Source: Ophiodon elongatus (Eukaryota > Chordata > Actinopteri > Perciformes > Hexagrammidae). From it: a stretch of DNA of 64,000 nt. A program made the translations under genes and the position numbers. Below the pieces are notes generated by a model. The model was not told the DNA's origin. It did not search any database and saw only the letters and a list, made by a program, of their open reading frames with translations. Positions within the stretch are counted from its first letter, which is position 1. Each line of letters starts with the position of its first letter. Positions 1 to 11,599 of the stretch are shown here, piece by piece. The DNA lies in contig JACSYO010002007.1 in NCBI GenBank assembly GCA_016806645.1, positions 220,001 to 284,000 on the forward strand. Direction: 5' to 3'.

Positions 1-606
1 GGCCCCCGAATCAGAACTACGACACTTTGGGGACGCGGTGAAGCAGCGCGGGATCATGGGAGTTGTTATTGTCTTGTTAACGTCGCTAACGATAGCTCAG
101 CTTGTTTCTCTGATAGCATCAGACGTCTGGATCTTAAGCTATCCGTGAAACAAGCTGAGCTAACGTTAGCTTAAGATCCAGACGTCTGATGCTAACGTTA
201 GCGTAGAAGAAGACATATACAACATCATTCTACTTGTTTTCCATTTCATGAAATTTATTTTGTTTAGCCCAAAATCACAAATTCTCCTCAAGAGGGCTTT
301 ACAATCTGTACACATACGACATCCTCTGACCTTTGACCCTCACATCGGTTCAGGAAAAACTCCCCCAAAAAAAACCTTTAAGGGGAGAAAACTTCGGGAG
401 AGCAACAGAGGAGGATCCTCTATCAGGATGGACAGAAGTACAACAGATGTCATGTGTACAGAATGAACAACATGACCGAGCGGGACATGCAGCAGCTTTA
501 GACCCTTTAATGCATAAAAGCGTACATATCAATCCTTTAAGTCCCGACTCTATAATCCTCAGTGAACGACGCGTTAAGAAACAAAGACCTGGTCCCGTCC
601 TCCTAC
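1..606 (-). other. hectd1: hectd1 intron (partial)
   Basis: This is intron sequence downstream of the second coding exon of hectd1, entered through the donor at 606-605 (AAG|GTAGGA on the minus strand). No coding exon is visible before the window edge. The only structure is the interleaved inverted repeat at 93-194. Confidence 0.75.
93..194. repeat. interleaved inverted repeat (B-A-B'-A')
   Basis: Two perfect inverted-repeat pairs overlap in order. The 16-bp arm 93-108 is the reverse complement of 147-162, and the 27-bp arm 114-140 is the reverse complement of 168-194. The order of arms is B, A, B', A', so the pairs interleave and cannot nest in one simple hairpin. The inner arm contains the palindrome AGACGTCT. 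It could be a rearranged MITE or the product of a template switch during replication. Confidence 0.85.
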
Positions 607-1067
607 CTTGACGCACTGCTCGGCCAGGTCTCTGCTGGTCCTGTTGTTGAGCTCCACCACCACCAGCCGGTTGCACAGCGCCTTGATGGCCCCGTCCACT
701 CCCACGATCCTCCGCGTGCACTCCGCTGACACGTCCAGGTAGTAGGTGATGGCTCTGGCCGTGACCTCCAGCACGTTATCCGGGGCGCTCTCGTCCAGGA
801 AGATCTTGCAGAGCGCCGGGAGGAACGTCCGAGGAGGACAGCTGGAGAGAAAGAGAGAGACACGGTCAGTCGGCTGACCTTTGACCCCCTGACCCCGTCG
901 ACGACGCTTTACAAAGTGAACACTCACGTCTCGAAGCAGCGGTCCACATTGTCCGACATGAGCAGCAGCATGCAGAGCTGCTCCAGAGCGATGAGCTGCA
1001 TGTCCCGCTCGTCGCCCTGCCCCATCTGCAGCCACTCCAGCAGGGTGTCTGGGTCCACGTCCGCCAT
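607..1067 (-). CDS. hectd1: HECTD1 E3 ubiquitin ligase, first two coding exons
   Basis: HECTD1 is a large HECT-type E3 ubiquitin ligase; this is its extreme N-terminus, which in the known protein forms an ARM/TPR-like helical repeat region. Coding exon 1 is 1067-928 (140 nt): the ATG at 1067 begins [17 protein letters not shown], and a CAG acceptor places the exon start at 1077, leaving 10 nt of 5' UTR. The donor is GAGAC|GTGAGT. Coding exon 2 is 841-607 (235 nt), starting after CCAG and ending AAG|GTAGGA. Together they give exactly 125 codons in phase, covering [32 protein letters not shown] and [16 protein letters not shown] recognise these as near-identical to the vertebrate HECTD1 start. 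The rest of the gene lies beyond position 1. The conservation suggests a functional gene. Confidence 0.96.
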
Positions 1068-1967
1068 GATGGCTAGCCTGCAGGGACCAAAGAGGAACAC
1101 ATTCTTCATTCTCTACACATAACATGCTATCCCAGCATGCACCGAGACTTTGATATTTGAAATATTTGTTAAAGACCAATTTATTCCCTGAAAAACAGAC
1201 TGAATCTCCATAAACAGGGTGAGGGTCTGTAAATTTGTCTGTAAATCAGAAACATTTGGAGATTCCTTGACTTTCTCTCTCGGCCTCGGTCTAAAACCAG
1301 ATTAAAATATTCACAAAGTTTGTTTTTGTTGACTAAAAATGTGTAAATAAGTGGGATAAAGTTTGCTAGAATATAACATGGGTTTTTATATATTGGGGCT
1401 AAAACATCAGACATGATTACCACACTATTGTACCATGTTCCCTCTACATGAGCTAACCTGCCTAGCATGCTTCAGCTAACCGACATCAGCTTCACAAAGC
1501 TTTCCAGAAGTAATTATTACAATTCATTTGTAATAAGCTGAATTCATGTTCTACTCCTGCAGATATTTGGTTCTCCAGGAACAAATTAACCCAGAAACAG
1601 GAACGGTGTCACGCGGCACACCGAGTGTCTGTTTCAAATGTTAAATTACTTGTTATTTAGACGCCATGTGCAGCGATCCAAGAGAAAAGTATCATGTTCA
1701 GGAAACAGAAGTTTAATCAGTGGTTCCCAACCTGGGGTTGGTTGTTTGGATCTATTTAATACGTCATCACTTCTTCATGTTGATGAAGCCGAGGAGCTAA
1801 ATCCATTAAAGAAAGACGATTCATTAAAAGAAAAGATGATTAACTCCTTTAATACGTTGAATCAGTTTATTCAAATTGAGGAGTTTGTTTGAGGATAAAG
1901 AAAGAAATGATGTCGGGGGGCTTCAAAGGAAAAACCACTGCTCTAAAGGTTATTTAAACTGTCTCAT

Positions 1968-1968
1968 G

Positions 1969-2013
<45 letters not shown>
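1968..2013. repeat. (ATC)n microsatellite
   Basis: An uninterrupted TCA/ATC trinucleotide run. It accounts for the poly-serine stretch seen when this region is translated. Confidence 0.95.
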
Positions 2014-2164
2014 CCACCGTCACCTGACCTCTCACCTGGCTTCCCGTTGGCTACCCGGTCCGGCTCAGCGCCCAATCACTGCTCACAGTTCTGTCGCTGT
2101 TTGGGACTCATCCAACCAACCGGACGGAGGGAGAGCGGAAACACGGACAAGAGAAGCAGCAGAA

Positions 2165-2198
<34 letters not shown>

Positions 2199-3714
2199 TC
2201 GCTCTCACAGGGGCTTCTGGAACATGGAGTCTCGTCACCTGCAAAACAAAACAATGGAGACTTATTCGTCAGCTGGCTTCGACCGTTACCGACGTAATCT
2301 CCACATCTAGGCTTCATCCACATGGTGACCTTTAAAAACACACACACACACACACACACACCACATGACAGGTCACGTGCACTGGGCGTGTGCATGACGG
2401 TGCAAACAGGAAGCAGATGTTCTACACTGCAGTTGGTTTAGTTGCAGAAAATACGACGACGAGGTCGAACTGTCGCTCAGAGTCACGTGATCGGGGCGTG
2501 ACCAATCAGGGAGGGACACGTCAAGACTGCCGAGACCCAATCAAGCAGCGAACGCGGGCGTCTACGTCATCGTTTCCAAACTCCTCCGTTTACGCCCGGC
2601 CGCACGAAGACGTGACCCGGTGCTCTCGAACGTATCCTCGTCCTCGGTGCTCTGAAACTCGGGCGTAGCGAGGACGCTCCGTGTGAACGTGGCAAAAGAA
2701 ATGCGCATTAAAATGGAAGTGTAGTCGTGTGGACGCGGCCTCTTCTTGTCACCCAAATGACCTTCCTCCTTCACTCCTCACCAAAACACACTGAAACTGG
2801 GTCTCATCTAGAAGAGGAAGCGGAGGAGTCCTGCTGCCGGAGCTTTCTGGGTAGATTCAAGTTCACCACGTGTGAAGACGTACGATTAACGGAGACCGCA
2901 GCCGTGTGATTCTACGTTTCCTGGAGCGAAGCCAGTGTTTTTTAAAAAGGTCTGGGATGAACACACGCCTCATGAAAACAACAACAGACAGTGAAATCAT
3001 CTGAACCGCAGCGCACGTGAGCATGCGTGTGCGCTGAACTCTGATGTGGTTTTTCCCTTCAAACAGGACTGCAGCTAACCCTAAACCTCAGAGACGCTCA
3101 GAGGATCGCCAGCCAAAATGCAAATGAGAAGCTCTTTGATATGAAAAGCTGGTGATCAGCTGACAGTCAGAGGAAACGTCATGAAGTATAAAGAGGTTTA
3201 AGTGAAGGTAATACACAGAAACAGGGAACCAAACCATGAAATCTTCCAGATGAGATCCCTTTCCTGAACTAAGAAGGCTCTAAACATGCTGCTTCTATCT
3301 CCCAGTGGTCTGAATGAGTCACGTTGCCATCGCTCAGACAAGAAGCACAGTCCTGGACTCATGCAGACTGAGAAGAACACGGTCGGTTATTAACGCGCTT
3401 CACGTCTGGGGCTGCTGGGTCGGGAGGATTCTGGGAGCTCAAAACGAGGCCGAAGGTCCTCGGAGTCAGAACATCGTCTGTGTGATGATGGCCGGTGCAG
3501 CGCGTGGTGTTCTGGGACCTGCGTCACCATGTTGGGCCTTTTCAGATTTAGTTACACTGACGGGGCATTTTTAATTTGAGAACACATTTAAATAATTATT
3601 TTAAAAAGGTCAACTTGCTGCTTTTTCCAGCGCTTTTAGCTGCATCCCAGAGTCTTCGGGTGTTGAACTGGTTTCTCTTTGTTAAACCACAAACTTCTGT
3701 CAGGTGAGACTGTG

Positions 3715-3767
<53 letters not shown>

Positions 3768-6225
3768 GCTCAACATCAAATCTAAAACCTAGCGGTCATT
3801 AATAAATGAAGAGAACTATTAATAGTTGTTTTGTTACACCTGTCCACGGCCCTGAAGGGCCCAGACATGATCGGTGGAGGTAACCAACCCCCACCTCACA
3901 AAACAACCCCCCCCCTCACGGTACATCAGATCAATCAGATCCCTCCACCCAATTCACATCCAATCAGACAACGAGAAGATATATTAATACAATAAATCAC
4001 AACTCTGATTATTTGAAAGTGACATCATGAACCTTCTGGTTTTGTTTGTCCAAAACACAAAAGACATTAACTTCACTATAACGAAAGTAAAACTCAACAT
4101 TTTCAGACATGAAACCGTCATAAATGTGGCACTTTTTGCTTTTAAAGAAAATGACCAAAGATTAAAAGTTGCAGGAATAATGTTCTACTCTCTCCGTGTG
4201 CTCATGAACCAGGGCGAGATGAGGTCACCGAGGTCACCCGGAGTATCTGGAGCACAGCGGCAGGCTAGCGGCTCCGTACGGTAGCATAGCTCTGCAGCGC
4301 GGCATGCTGGGAGTCTGACGGGTCCAGGCTAAGTTGATTAGGGCCTAATTTGAAGCCTGTCTGTCTGCCGGTCTGTCTGTCAGCCTGTCTGCAAACAGGC
4401 TGTGTTGGACAGATCCTCTTATCAACAGATTAATCACACAACTTGCCAGAGAGCGTCCTGACCTCCTCCCCCTCTCCTCCTCCCCCCTCAGAGGGAGACC
4501 ACAGCAGGACCGAGTGACCCAACGGACTCAGTCAGTCACAGGGTTTGGCTTTCAACCCTTTAACCCCTCGAGGTGACAACTTTCTACGTCCAGATTGAGG
4601 TCAGCAGCAGGAAAACACACGTTTAGGTCATTTCATAGAACTCACCAAGAACCGCGTGTCCAGGATTTTCTATTAAAAAAGATGATGTGAAAACTATTAA
4701 ATTCACGTGACGGTGGGTGGAGCTAAAGGACTTTGCAAGGCGGTGCATTTTTAAAAAAGGAGTTATTTTTACATCTTTAAATTTATCTGTAATTACAATT
4801 AACACTTTCGCCCCCAGAGATTTGTGTTTTTTCAAGGAAATTAAAATGATCCTTCTGGGGGAAATCAAAATAACTTTCAGATGTGATCTATATTAATGAA
4901 AACCTATTAAAAGATTCTTTGACATTCAGAAACAGAATTTACATTGAAGACGTTATTTCAAATGATCCTGAAGGTTATTAGGATGTCGATTTAAACCCAA
5001 TACACAGAAAAATACAAACAGACAAAAGGGTATTTGGAGTATTGGATCAAAAGTTCTCACATTCATCTCTCAACACAGAATGAGATGAACGGGGAGGTCT
5101 CGGTGAGTCGTCAGTCCGTCATTTCACCGAGATGATTCAATCACAATCAACACCCACGCCGAGAGAGGAAACCCAGGTCCAGCTCTCACCTGAGAGCAGA
5201 CAGTAAAACACGTCTCCCACTGGACAAATGAACCACCAACACCTAGCGTTGGTCGCCGCCGACGAAGGTTTACGATCAGCATCGAGTCCCGGGGCAGAAA
5301 ACCCAACGTGATCGCGGCCAACGTGACGCACCAGAAAAACGACAGAGCAACAAAAAGAGTCTATCGCCATATAAACTATGTTTTCCCGTGTCAACAATAA
5401 TTCAGAGGGTTCGAGTTTGCTTTGAGAAAACCAGCGTATAGAATTGTTATTATCCGATACACTATCCCACTTTAACCACCGTTCAGTTTGTTTCACACCG
5501 TTTTCTACTTCGGGTCCATCTCATGACAAAGTGTTCAACCAAACCAATGTGAGGAACGTTTCAGGAGTCAACCACAACTATCAGATTTAAGACGTCAGTG
5601 TGCTTCAAATAAAGTGATAAGAAGTCATAATAATATAATAGCTCTACCCCTCTGGGGACTGAATCCCTCACCTCATGTTCTCTGGTGATATACAGAGTAT
5701 ACTTTCCACAGATTTAAAATCTGTGTACTTCAATATGAGGCACTTATTGTGATCAGTTTTAAGTTCTGCTCTGGGGACGCATCCTTTTGCACATTGCACA
5801 ACAAACTTAATAATAATTTGGATTTCCGGATGTAAGAAAATAGTGACAGTGATACCCCTTGTTTTGTCCCATCAGCAGTAAACACAAAGCCACAGAACTT
5901 CCTGGGTCACGTACAATGCGTTGGGAATAGTCGGGCCACTCCGTCTGCCGAGGAAGACCATGTGACCCGATAGAAAGCTCCAGAACGGCCGAAGGGAGTA
6001 AAGTTTTATATTAATATCTAGTAAGCGAGAGATGTTCATACACATGTTCAGACACGCCGTTTGCCTCAAATATACATTTAAACATTGTTGGATGGAACGA
6101 AGTCTATCGGACTATAATCTGTTTATTTATGCAGTTGTAAAACTAATATAATATATATTATTAATATATACTATAACATACTACATTTATTTAAATGTAT
6201 TTTATTAAATAATGAAGAGGATTTG

Positions 6226-6228
<3 letters not shown>

Positions 6229-6279
<51 letters not shown>

Positions 6280-6289
6280 ATACATACAT

Positions 6290-6350
<61 letters not shown>

Positions 6351-6430
6351 ACATATTCACGTATGTACGTGTGTGTGTGTATACACGTGAAAATGTGTGC
6401 ATCACTGGCTTCGTGTGTGTGCACAAACAC
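6229..6430. repeat. (TA)n / (TACA)n / (CA)n compound microsatellite
   Basis: An almost pure TA run (6229-6276) passes into TACA repeats and then CA and GT runs, a typical compound fish microsatellite. Overlapping cysteine/valine and tyrosine/isoleucine reading frames are artefacts of it. Confidence 0.95.
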
Positions 6431-6465
6431 ACACACTAGAAACTAAGACCCGGTCCTATAATAGT

Positions 6466-6575
6466 CTACCTGGTGGTGGTGGTCTACCTGGTGGTAGTGG
6501 TCTACCTGGTGGTAGTGGTCTACTTGGTGGTGGTGGTTTACGTGGTAGTGGTCTACGTGGAGGTGGTCTACTTCC
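6466..6575. repeat. 18-bp minisatellite
   Basis: About six degenerate copies of TCTACCTGGTGGTAGTGG lie in tandem. Because 18 is a multiple of three, translation gives a collagen-like Leu-Pro-Gly-Gly pattern, which I do not regard as a gene. Confidence 0.85.
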
Positions 6576-6639
6576 ACAAACCTTCTTCTTTGTTTGTGAC
6601 TTCAAACTAACACAAAGTGTCATGAACATTAAGAAGCTG

Positions 6640-7470
6640 TGAGTCTCCTCCAGGAGCCCGGTGACCCCCTCCCCCCGGGGCCGTGGTACCAGGTACCGGG
6701 TATCGGGGCCGTGGTACCCGGTACCAGGTACCGGATACCAGGACCGGGTCAATCGGACCCGGGGGTTCTGCCCGGCTCTCCGCACTAAGCTAGCCCTTAG
6801 CGTCACCCGTCGGGCCGGTGACACAAACCGTCCTGAACATAAAAACACGGGACCAACAGCGCGAGACGACCGTTAGTGTAGGTTTGTTGTTCAGTAAACA
6901 AATCAACAAATCGGTTACAAACAACAAGCTAACAGCCGGTTAGCACCGCGCTAGCTAAGCTAACGCTAGCTTCAGGAAAAGCGGCGTCATCGGGTTTTGA
7001 TGATAAAAACATTTATTACGGATATACCCACAAACAACACGACAACAACGCACGCGTCACTGCGGCCCCGGGGGGGAGGAGGGAGGGTGTAAAGGAGCTC
7101 AGGGTCCGTTCATGGGGAACTGTCCCGGCGGGGCCTCGAGGCTCCGGACCCGGACCGCGGGGCTCGAGTTCCGGGAGAGCCGAGAGGCCGCGGCGCGCAG
7201 CCGGGGACGCTCAGCACGAGAGACCGCGGGAAGAGCCACTTACCGAGAGACGTCGTGTGGCCCGAGACGCTGCGGGGTCCGACTGTCCGACTGTCAGGGG
7301 GTCGAGGCGCCGTGTGTGTCGGTTAAATCAAGGCCATGTTCCCGGTAAATGGCGTGAGGAGCTCCGAGAGACGGCCGACGGAACACCGGGGACTGGAATA
7401 ATGGAGCGCTGCGGAGGAGGCGTTCAGGGGGCCGCTGCCGAGCCCGGAAATACGAGACTTTACGTGAAAG
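6640..7470 (-). promoter_or_regulatory. hectd1: CpG-rich island, putative hectd1 promoter
   Basis: Roughly 800 bp is strongly enriched in G+C and CpG against an AT-rich background. It begins with a cluster of GGTACC palindromes (6684-6745) and continues through dense CpG at 7040-7440. It lies upstream of the hectd1 start codon on the same strand and contains a consensus splice donor on the minus strand. That is the expected arrangement for a TATA-less housekeeping promoter. The exact transcription start cannot be read from the sequence. Confidence 0.65.
7244..7450 (-). other. hectd1: putative hectd1 5' UTR exon 1
   Basis: On the minus strand a strong donor, CTCG|GTAAGTGG, ends an exon at 7244 within the CpG island. 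The next plausible acceptor in the gene is the CAG before the ATG exon at 1077. The exon is non-coding in the HECTD1 frame. It includes a short upstream ORF, ATG GCC TTG ATT TAA (7337-7323). The 5' boundary near 7450 is a guess. Confidence 0.5.
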
Positions 7471-7558
7471 AATCCTGAATTAAAAAAGAATCCTGAGTTA
7501 AAACAAATAATCCTGAATAAAAAGAGTAACTATAACGCTCAAACAAAAGTACAACATG

Positions 7559-7722
7559 TACCTCTGAGATGTAGTATAGTATAAAGTACAATATGTACCC
7601 CTGAGATGTAGTACAGTATGAAGTACTATACGTACCTCTAAAATGTAGTACAGTATAAAGTACTATTAGTACCTCTGAGATGTAGTACAATATAAAGTAC
7701 TATATGTACCTCTGAGATGTGG
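7559..7722. repeat. 37-bp minisatellite
   Basis: Just over four copies of a 37-bp unit beginning TACCTCTGAGATGTAGTAC occur in tandem; unit starts at 7559, 7596, 7633, 7670 and 7707 keep the period exactly. It sits immediately upstream of the putative hectd1 promoter. Confidence 0.9.
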
Positions 7723-8441
7723 AACATGTTGAATATTGTCCTCTTGTATTTATGTGTGTATTAATTAATGTACTTTTATGTAATATAGGTTGGATGTACC
7801 ATATGTAATATATGTCATAATTACTATTTTACTTTCATATATTTGAGTGGATGTGTCATCGTCCTGTTTGTAACTACCCTTTATTCACATCCTACGAGTA
7901 AATTATTTGGGCTTTTATGTGAATATTTCTTTCTTTTAATAAAATGTAACGCTCAAATGTAAACGTTTAAGTACATAAAATATTACAACTGCAATATAAA
8001 TTGATAATTTTTTTTCATCAAAACAAGTCTAAAGCATAAAAATAAGACAAAAAACATTTTCCGATCATTATTAACATTGATATGCTCCGATAATAGAATT
8101 AAACATTTAGAGACAGTACAGAGTGCTTGCTCGCATCGTGAAGGTCTGTGGTTTTCGACCGTCCCTGAAGGCAGCACCTCGAGGTGACGTCAGGGGGCGC
8201 TGCGACGTGTTTGATCTTCAAAGATAAAGTTTCAACGTGTTTCACAACCGACAACAGCTCACTATGTTTACCAGGTCTTTCTCTCGTAAACATATAAATA
8301 CATGAGCTTATCGTTTTCCACCATTATATGTTAAATTAATGATTTAACAATCTCTGTTGTCATGTTGCTTTTATTCTCTTTATTCTTACATTAGTGGACT
8401 TGAGTATTTCTAGTCTGGGAGAGCTTCTACTTTTTCTCTGC

Positions 8442-8492
<51 letters not shown>

Positions 8493-10185
8493 TTATTATA
8501 ATTATTATAATCATTATCATTAATATTATCATAATTATTATTATAATTATTAATATTATCATTAGAATTATTATTATGATTGTTATGATTGTTATTATGA
8601 TTGCTGTAACTATTACTGCTATATTATTTAAGTATGTGTGTTTAGTTTTATGTATGCGTTCATATTTTCTTCTGTTTGATGAGTGAGGAAGAGGTTTAGT
8701 CTCAAATCACTTCTGCACAAAAGTAACAATAATGCTTAAGTACAAAAATAAGCAAAGTTCTTATTTAGGATATTAGGTACACTTTTGAAATAAGCAAAAC
8801 CCCTAACTACAACATTCTTATTAATAAATTAATCATTAAATCCTTCGTTATAAAAATCCTTGAATGACATAATATTGTAAATTCATAAAGTAGAAAATAA
8901 GCAATATTCAAATGAAAAAGGTAATTTTGTAGTTACAAAATTAAACAAAATGTTCGTGAGTGAGGCAAAATGCTTTATTATAAAAATATGTAATTTCATT
9001 AATTACAAAATTAAGTAAATTTACAAATGTCTAAAAGTGAGTCAAATACATTATAAAAAACAAAATCCTTAATAACAATGTTCTTATGAAATAAGTAAAA
9101 CCCTCTTATTATAAAAACAAGTAAAATCCTTGATTAGAAAATTAAGTAAATTTATTAAGTACAATAACAAAAAAATGTAAATACACAATTAAGCATAATC
9201 CCTAATAAACACATTCTTATGAAATTTTAAAAAATCCTTAATTTTAAGAAAACAAGCAACATCCTGAAGAACATTCTTATGATATAAGCATAACCCTTAA
9301 CTATAAAAAAATATTAAATTCTGTAATTACAAAATTGTTAATGTCTGAAGTACAAAAATAAGAAAACATTATTGGGAAATAAGTAAATTCCTTATTTATA
9401 TATAAAAAAATCTAAATTAAGTAAATTCAAGAAGTACAAAAATAAGCAAAATTCTAATGAAATAAGTAATTTCATTGGTTACAAAATTAAGCAAAAATTA
9501 TTTATGATTTAAGTAAAACCCTTAATTATGAAACAAAATCATTAAAACCCTGCAGCGCCATTTGTATCACATTTGCTCCATGAGTTTCAGAGCCCTCTAT
9601 GTAATTAACAAGAGCAATACTTTCCTGAATACTTTCTTCTTCTGCCATCTGGTGGATGTTCCATGCGCTGCAGGCAGTAGCAGGCATCTAAATGCCTTTT
9701 CCAAAATGGCAGGGAAATCATTGCTAATTTTGAAAAGGTTACGGTAAGAATAAACTCTTAGAGTCTTAGAGAACTGAGAGTTGGAGCAGAGCTGCAGTTT
9801 GTTTCAGATATGTGGAGCAAAAAAACTGAATGCTGCTTCTCCAGGTTTAGTTTGGACTTTGGGGTCAGAAAGCAGACCTGTACCAGATCCTCGTCAAAGG
9901 GATCCATCGTTCACGGTCCTCCAAAACAGCTGAAACAATAGTTTTATTACCTTTCTGTGTGAAAACTGAAAGGCAGGTGGGTAGATTTGACTCAACTGAA
10001 TATCTTTGGCTTTTGGACTCTTGGTCGGACAAACAAAGACATTTGAAGACTCAATCTCAACAATCTGTGCTGCACTAAGTACCACTCATGTGCTATAGAC
10101 TCAATGATTGATTACTTTAAAAACATAACTGATAGATTCATCAACTATTAATATTATGGTTAGTTGCAGCTGTAATGTCTCCTCT
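7723..10185. other. AT-rich intergenic region
   Basis: No gene is visible. The region contains a (TTA)n microsatellite and its decayed flank (8441-8620), the AT-rich satellite described separately (8690-9545), and at about 9575-9900 sequence resembling a dispersed fish repeat that I cannot classify. Confidence 0.6.
8690..9545. repeat. AT-rich degenerate satellite, block 1
   Basis: The phrases AAATTAAGTAAATTC, AAGTACAAAAATAAGCAAA and ATGAAATAAG recur at irregular spacing of about 60-120 bp, indicating an old degenerate tandem repeat. The same phrases recur at 11600-12368, 23075-23330 and 38095-38375. Confidence 0.75.
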
Positions 10186-10189
10186 GAAT

Positions 10190-10790
10190 GACTCTGTGCT
10201 GATGTTGAAACATGTACCGGAAATAATAATAAGACACTGACAGCATTAATCTGATAGGAACTCAGCATGTCCTGGTTGTCATGGAAACACTTCTGTAATC
10301 TGCAATCAGTCAGCAGCTTCTTGTGAAATTTAACATCATCAGTTTCTCAGAAACGCAGTTCAGTAAGATTAAATGGACTGATTTGAAAAAGGCCAATGCA
10401 GTGAGAAAGAGACACGAAACAACCAGAGAAGTTATAAAATAACCCAAAAGAGACATAAACCGACTATAAAGACTCAAAATAATAAATAATTGTAAAGAAA
10501 CAACTCCAAACAGAAAACAACAGTCAGTTTTAATCAGGATTCACTAAATCATCAGAAGTAATAAATCACAAGAAACTCTTCAGTGAAGGAGGAAGAAGCA
10601 CACTGAGGCTGTGGTATGGATCACCATAGCAACACACAGGAAGGTGGCTGATGTGCTCAGAGAGATGTTGATCTGTTGATGGACAGTCAGACGGACGAGT
10701 CGCTTCATGTACAAGCCTGAATTACACTGTGGGCGGGACTTAAAGAGTTCATGCAGATAACAACAACACAAACATTCAAATATTTCTGTT
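10190..10790 (-). repeat. inverted copy of the SRCR-cluster right flank
   Basis: On the minus strand this segment matches parts of the region right of the SRCR array. Positions 10190-10340 correspond to 43290-43430 (tracts around GAAGCTGCTGACTGATTGCAG and TTTCCATGACAACCAGGACA). Positions 10520-10790 correspond to about 38840-39370 (tracts around CAACAGATCAATATCTC and TTCCTGTGTGTTGCTATGG). Between them lies the degenerate 'GAGTCTCTTTATAGTCGGTT' minisatellite found at 41.65-43.26 kb. This copy lacks the long GT run, the signal exon and the 33-bp minisatellite present in the right-hand copy. Confidence 0.8.
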
Positions 10791-10810
10791 GGATCTTTAA
10801 ATCAGAGAAC

Positions 10811-10811
10811 A

Positions 10812-10843
<32 letters not shown>

Positions 10844-10844
10844 C
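10811..10844. repeat. (CGCA)n microsatellite
   Basis: Tandem ACGC/CGCA tetranucleotides sit at the junction between the inverted flank copy and a LINE fragment. Confidence 0.9.
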
Positions 10845-10884
10845 CTACACACACCTACGTCCCCACCTGAAGGGAGCAATCCAC

Positions 10885-11585
10885 TGGTTTCCGGCCGAGC
10901 ACCATGGCCTCAGATTTGGAGGTGCTAACTCTCATCCCCGCCACTTCACACGCGGCTGCAAATCGCCCCAGTGAATGCTGGAGGTCATGGTCCGAGGAGG
11001 CCAACAGGACCACATCATCTGCAAACAGCAGAGAGGCAATCCCGAGACCCCAAAAACCTGACGTTCTCCAGCCCCCGGCTGCGCCTAGATATCCTGTCCA
11101 TGAAAGTCATGAACAGGACCGGTGATAAAGGGCATCCTTGGCGGAGGCCAACACCCAACGGGAACGTGTCTGACTTATTGCCGAGAATACGAACACAGCT
11201 CCTACTGCAGTCGTACAGAGACCGGATGGCCCGTTGCAACGGCTCCCATACTCCCGCAGCACCCCCACAAAACCCCCCAAGGGATCCGGTCGAAAGCCTT
11301 CTCCAAGTCCACAAAGCACATGTAGACTGGTTGGGCAAACTCCCAGGACCCCTCCAGTAGTCTTGTGAGGGTAAAGAGCTGGTCCACTGTTCCACGATCG
11401 GGACTGAATCCGCACTGCTCCTCTTGAATCTGAGGTTCGACAAACGGTCAGAGCCTACTTTCCAGCACCCTCGCATAAGCTTTCCCCGGGAGGCTGAGTA
11501 GTGGGATACCCTGATAGTTCAAGCCCCATCTCCGTTCCCCCTTTTTGAAAATGGGAACCACCACCCCGTTCTGCCAGTCCATGGA
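10885..11585 (-). mobile_element. non-LTR retrotransposon (LINE) reverse transcriptase fragment
   Basis: Minus-strand reading with frameshifts recovers reverse transcriptase motifs in order: LLSLPGKAYARVLES, QPVYMCFVDLEKAFDRIPWG, SCVRILGNKSDTFP, GLRQGCPLSPVLF and FMDRISRRSRG. The catalytic FADD segment is missing. Stops and frameshifts show it is a dead copy. The upstream endonuclease part of apparently the same family occurs at 24.25-25.8 kb on the plus strand. I recognise the family as a common fish APE-type LINE but cannot give its clade name with certainty. Confidence 0.85.
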
Positions 11586-11599
11586 CACTGTACTGTTGT

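Larger units (their letters stand above)
1078..7243 (-). other. hectd1: hectd1 intron 1 (inferred)
   Basis: About 6.2 kb separates the acceptor before the hectd1 start codon from a strong donor in the CpG island at 7243. I see no credible protein-coding exon in it. It contains (ATC)n at 1968-2013, a purine-rich (AAG)n tract at 2160-2200, (CA)n at 2338-2361 and (GT)n at 3722-3762. A CpG-rich patch at about 2460-2750 may be a degenerate dispersed repeat. The stretch 3800-6100 holds nothing I can name. The intron assignment depends on the first-exon call and is an inference. Confidence 0.6.

Noticed and set aside
6397..6642. Collagen-like Gly/Pro-rich frame
   Set aside because: It is the translation of an 18-bp minisatellite with no splice sites, signal or conservation.
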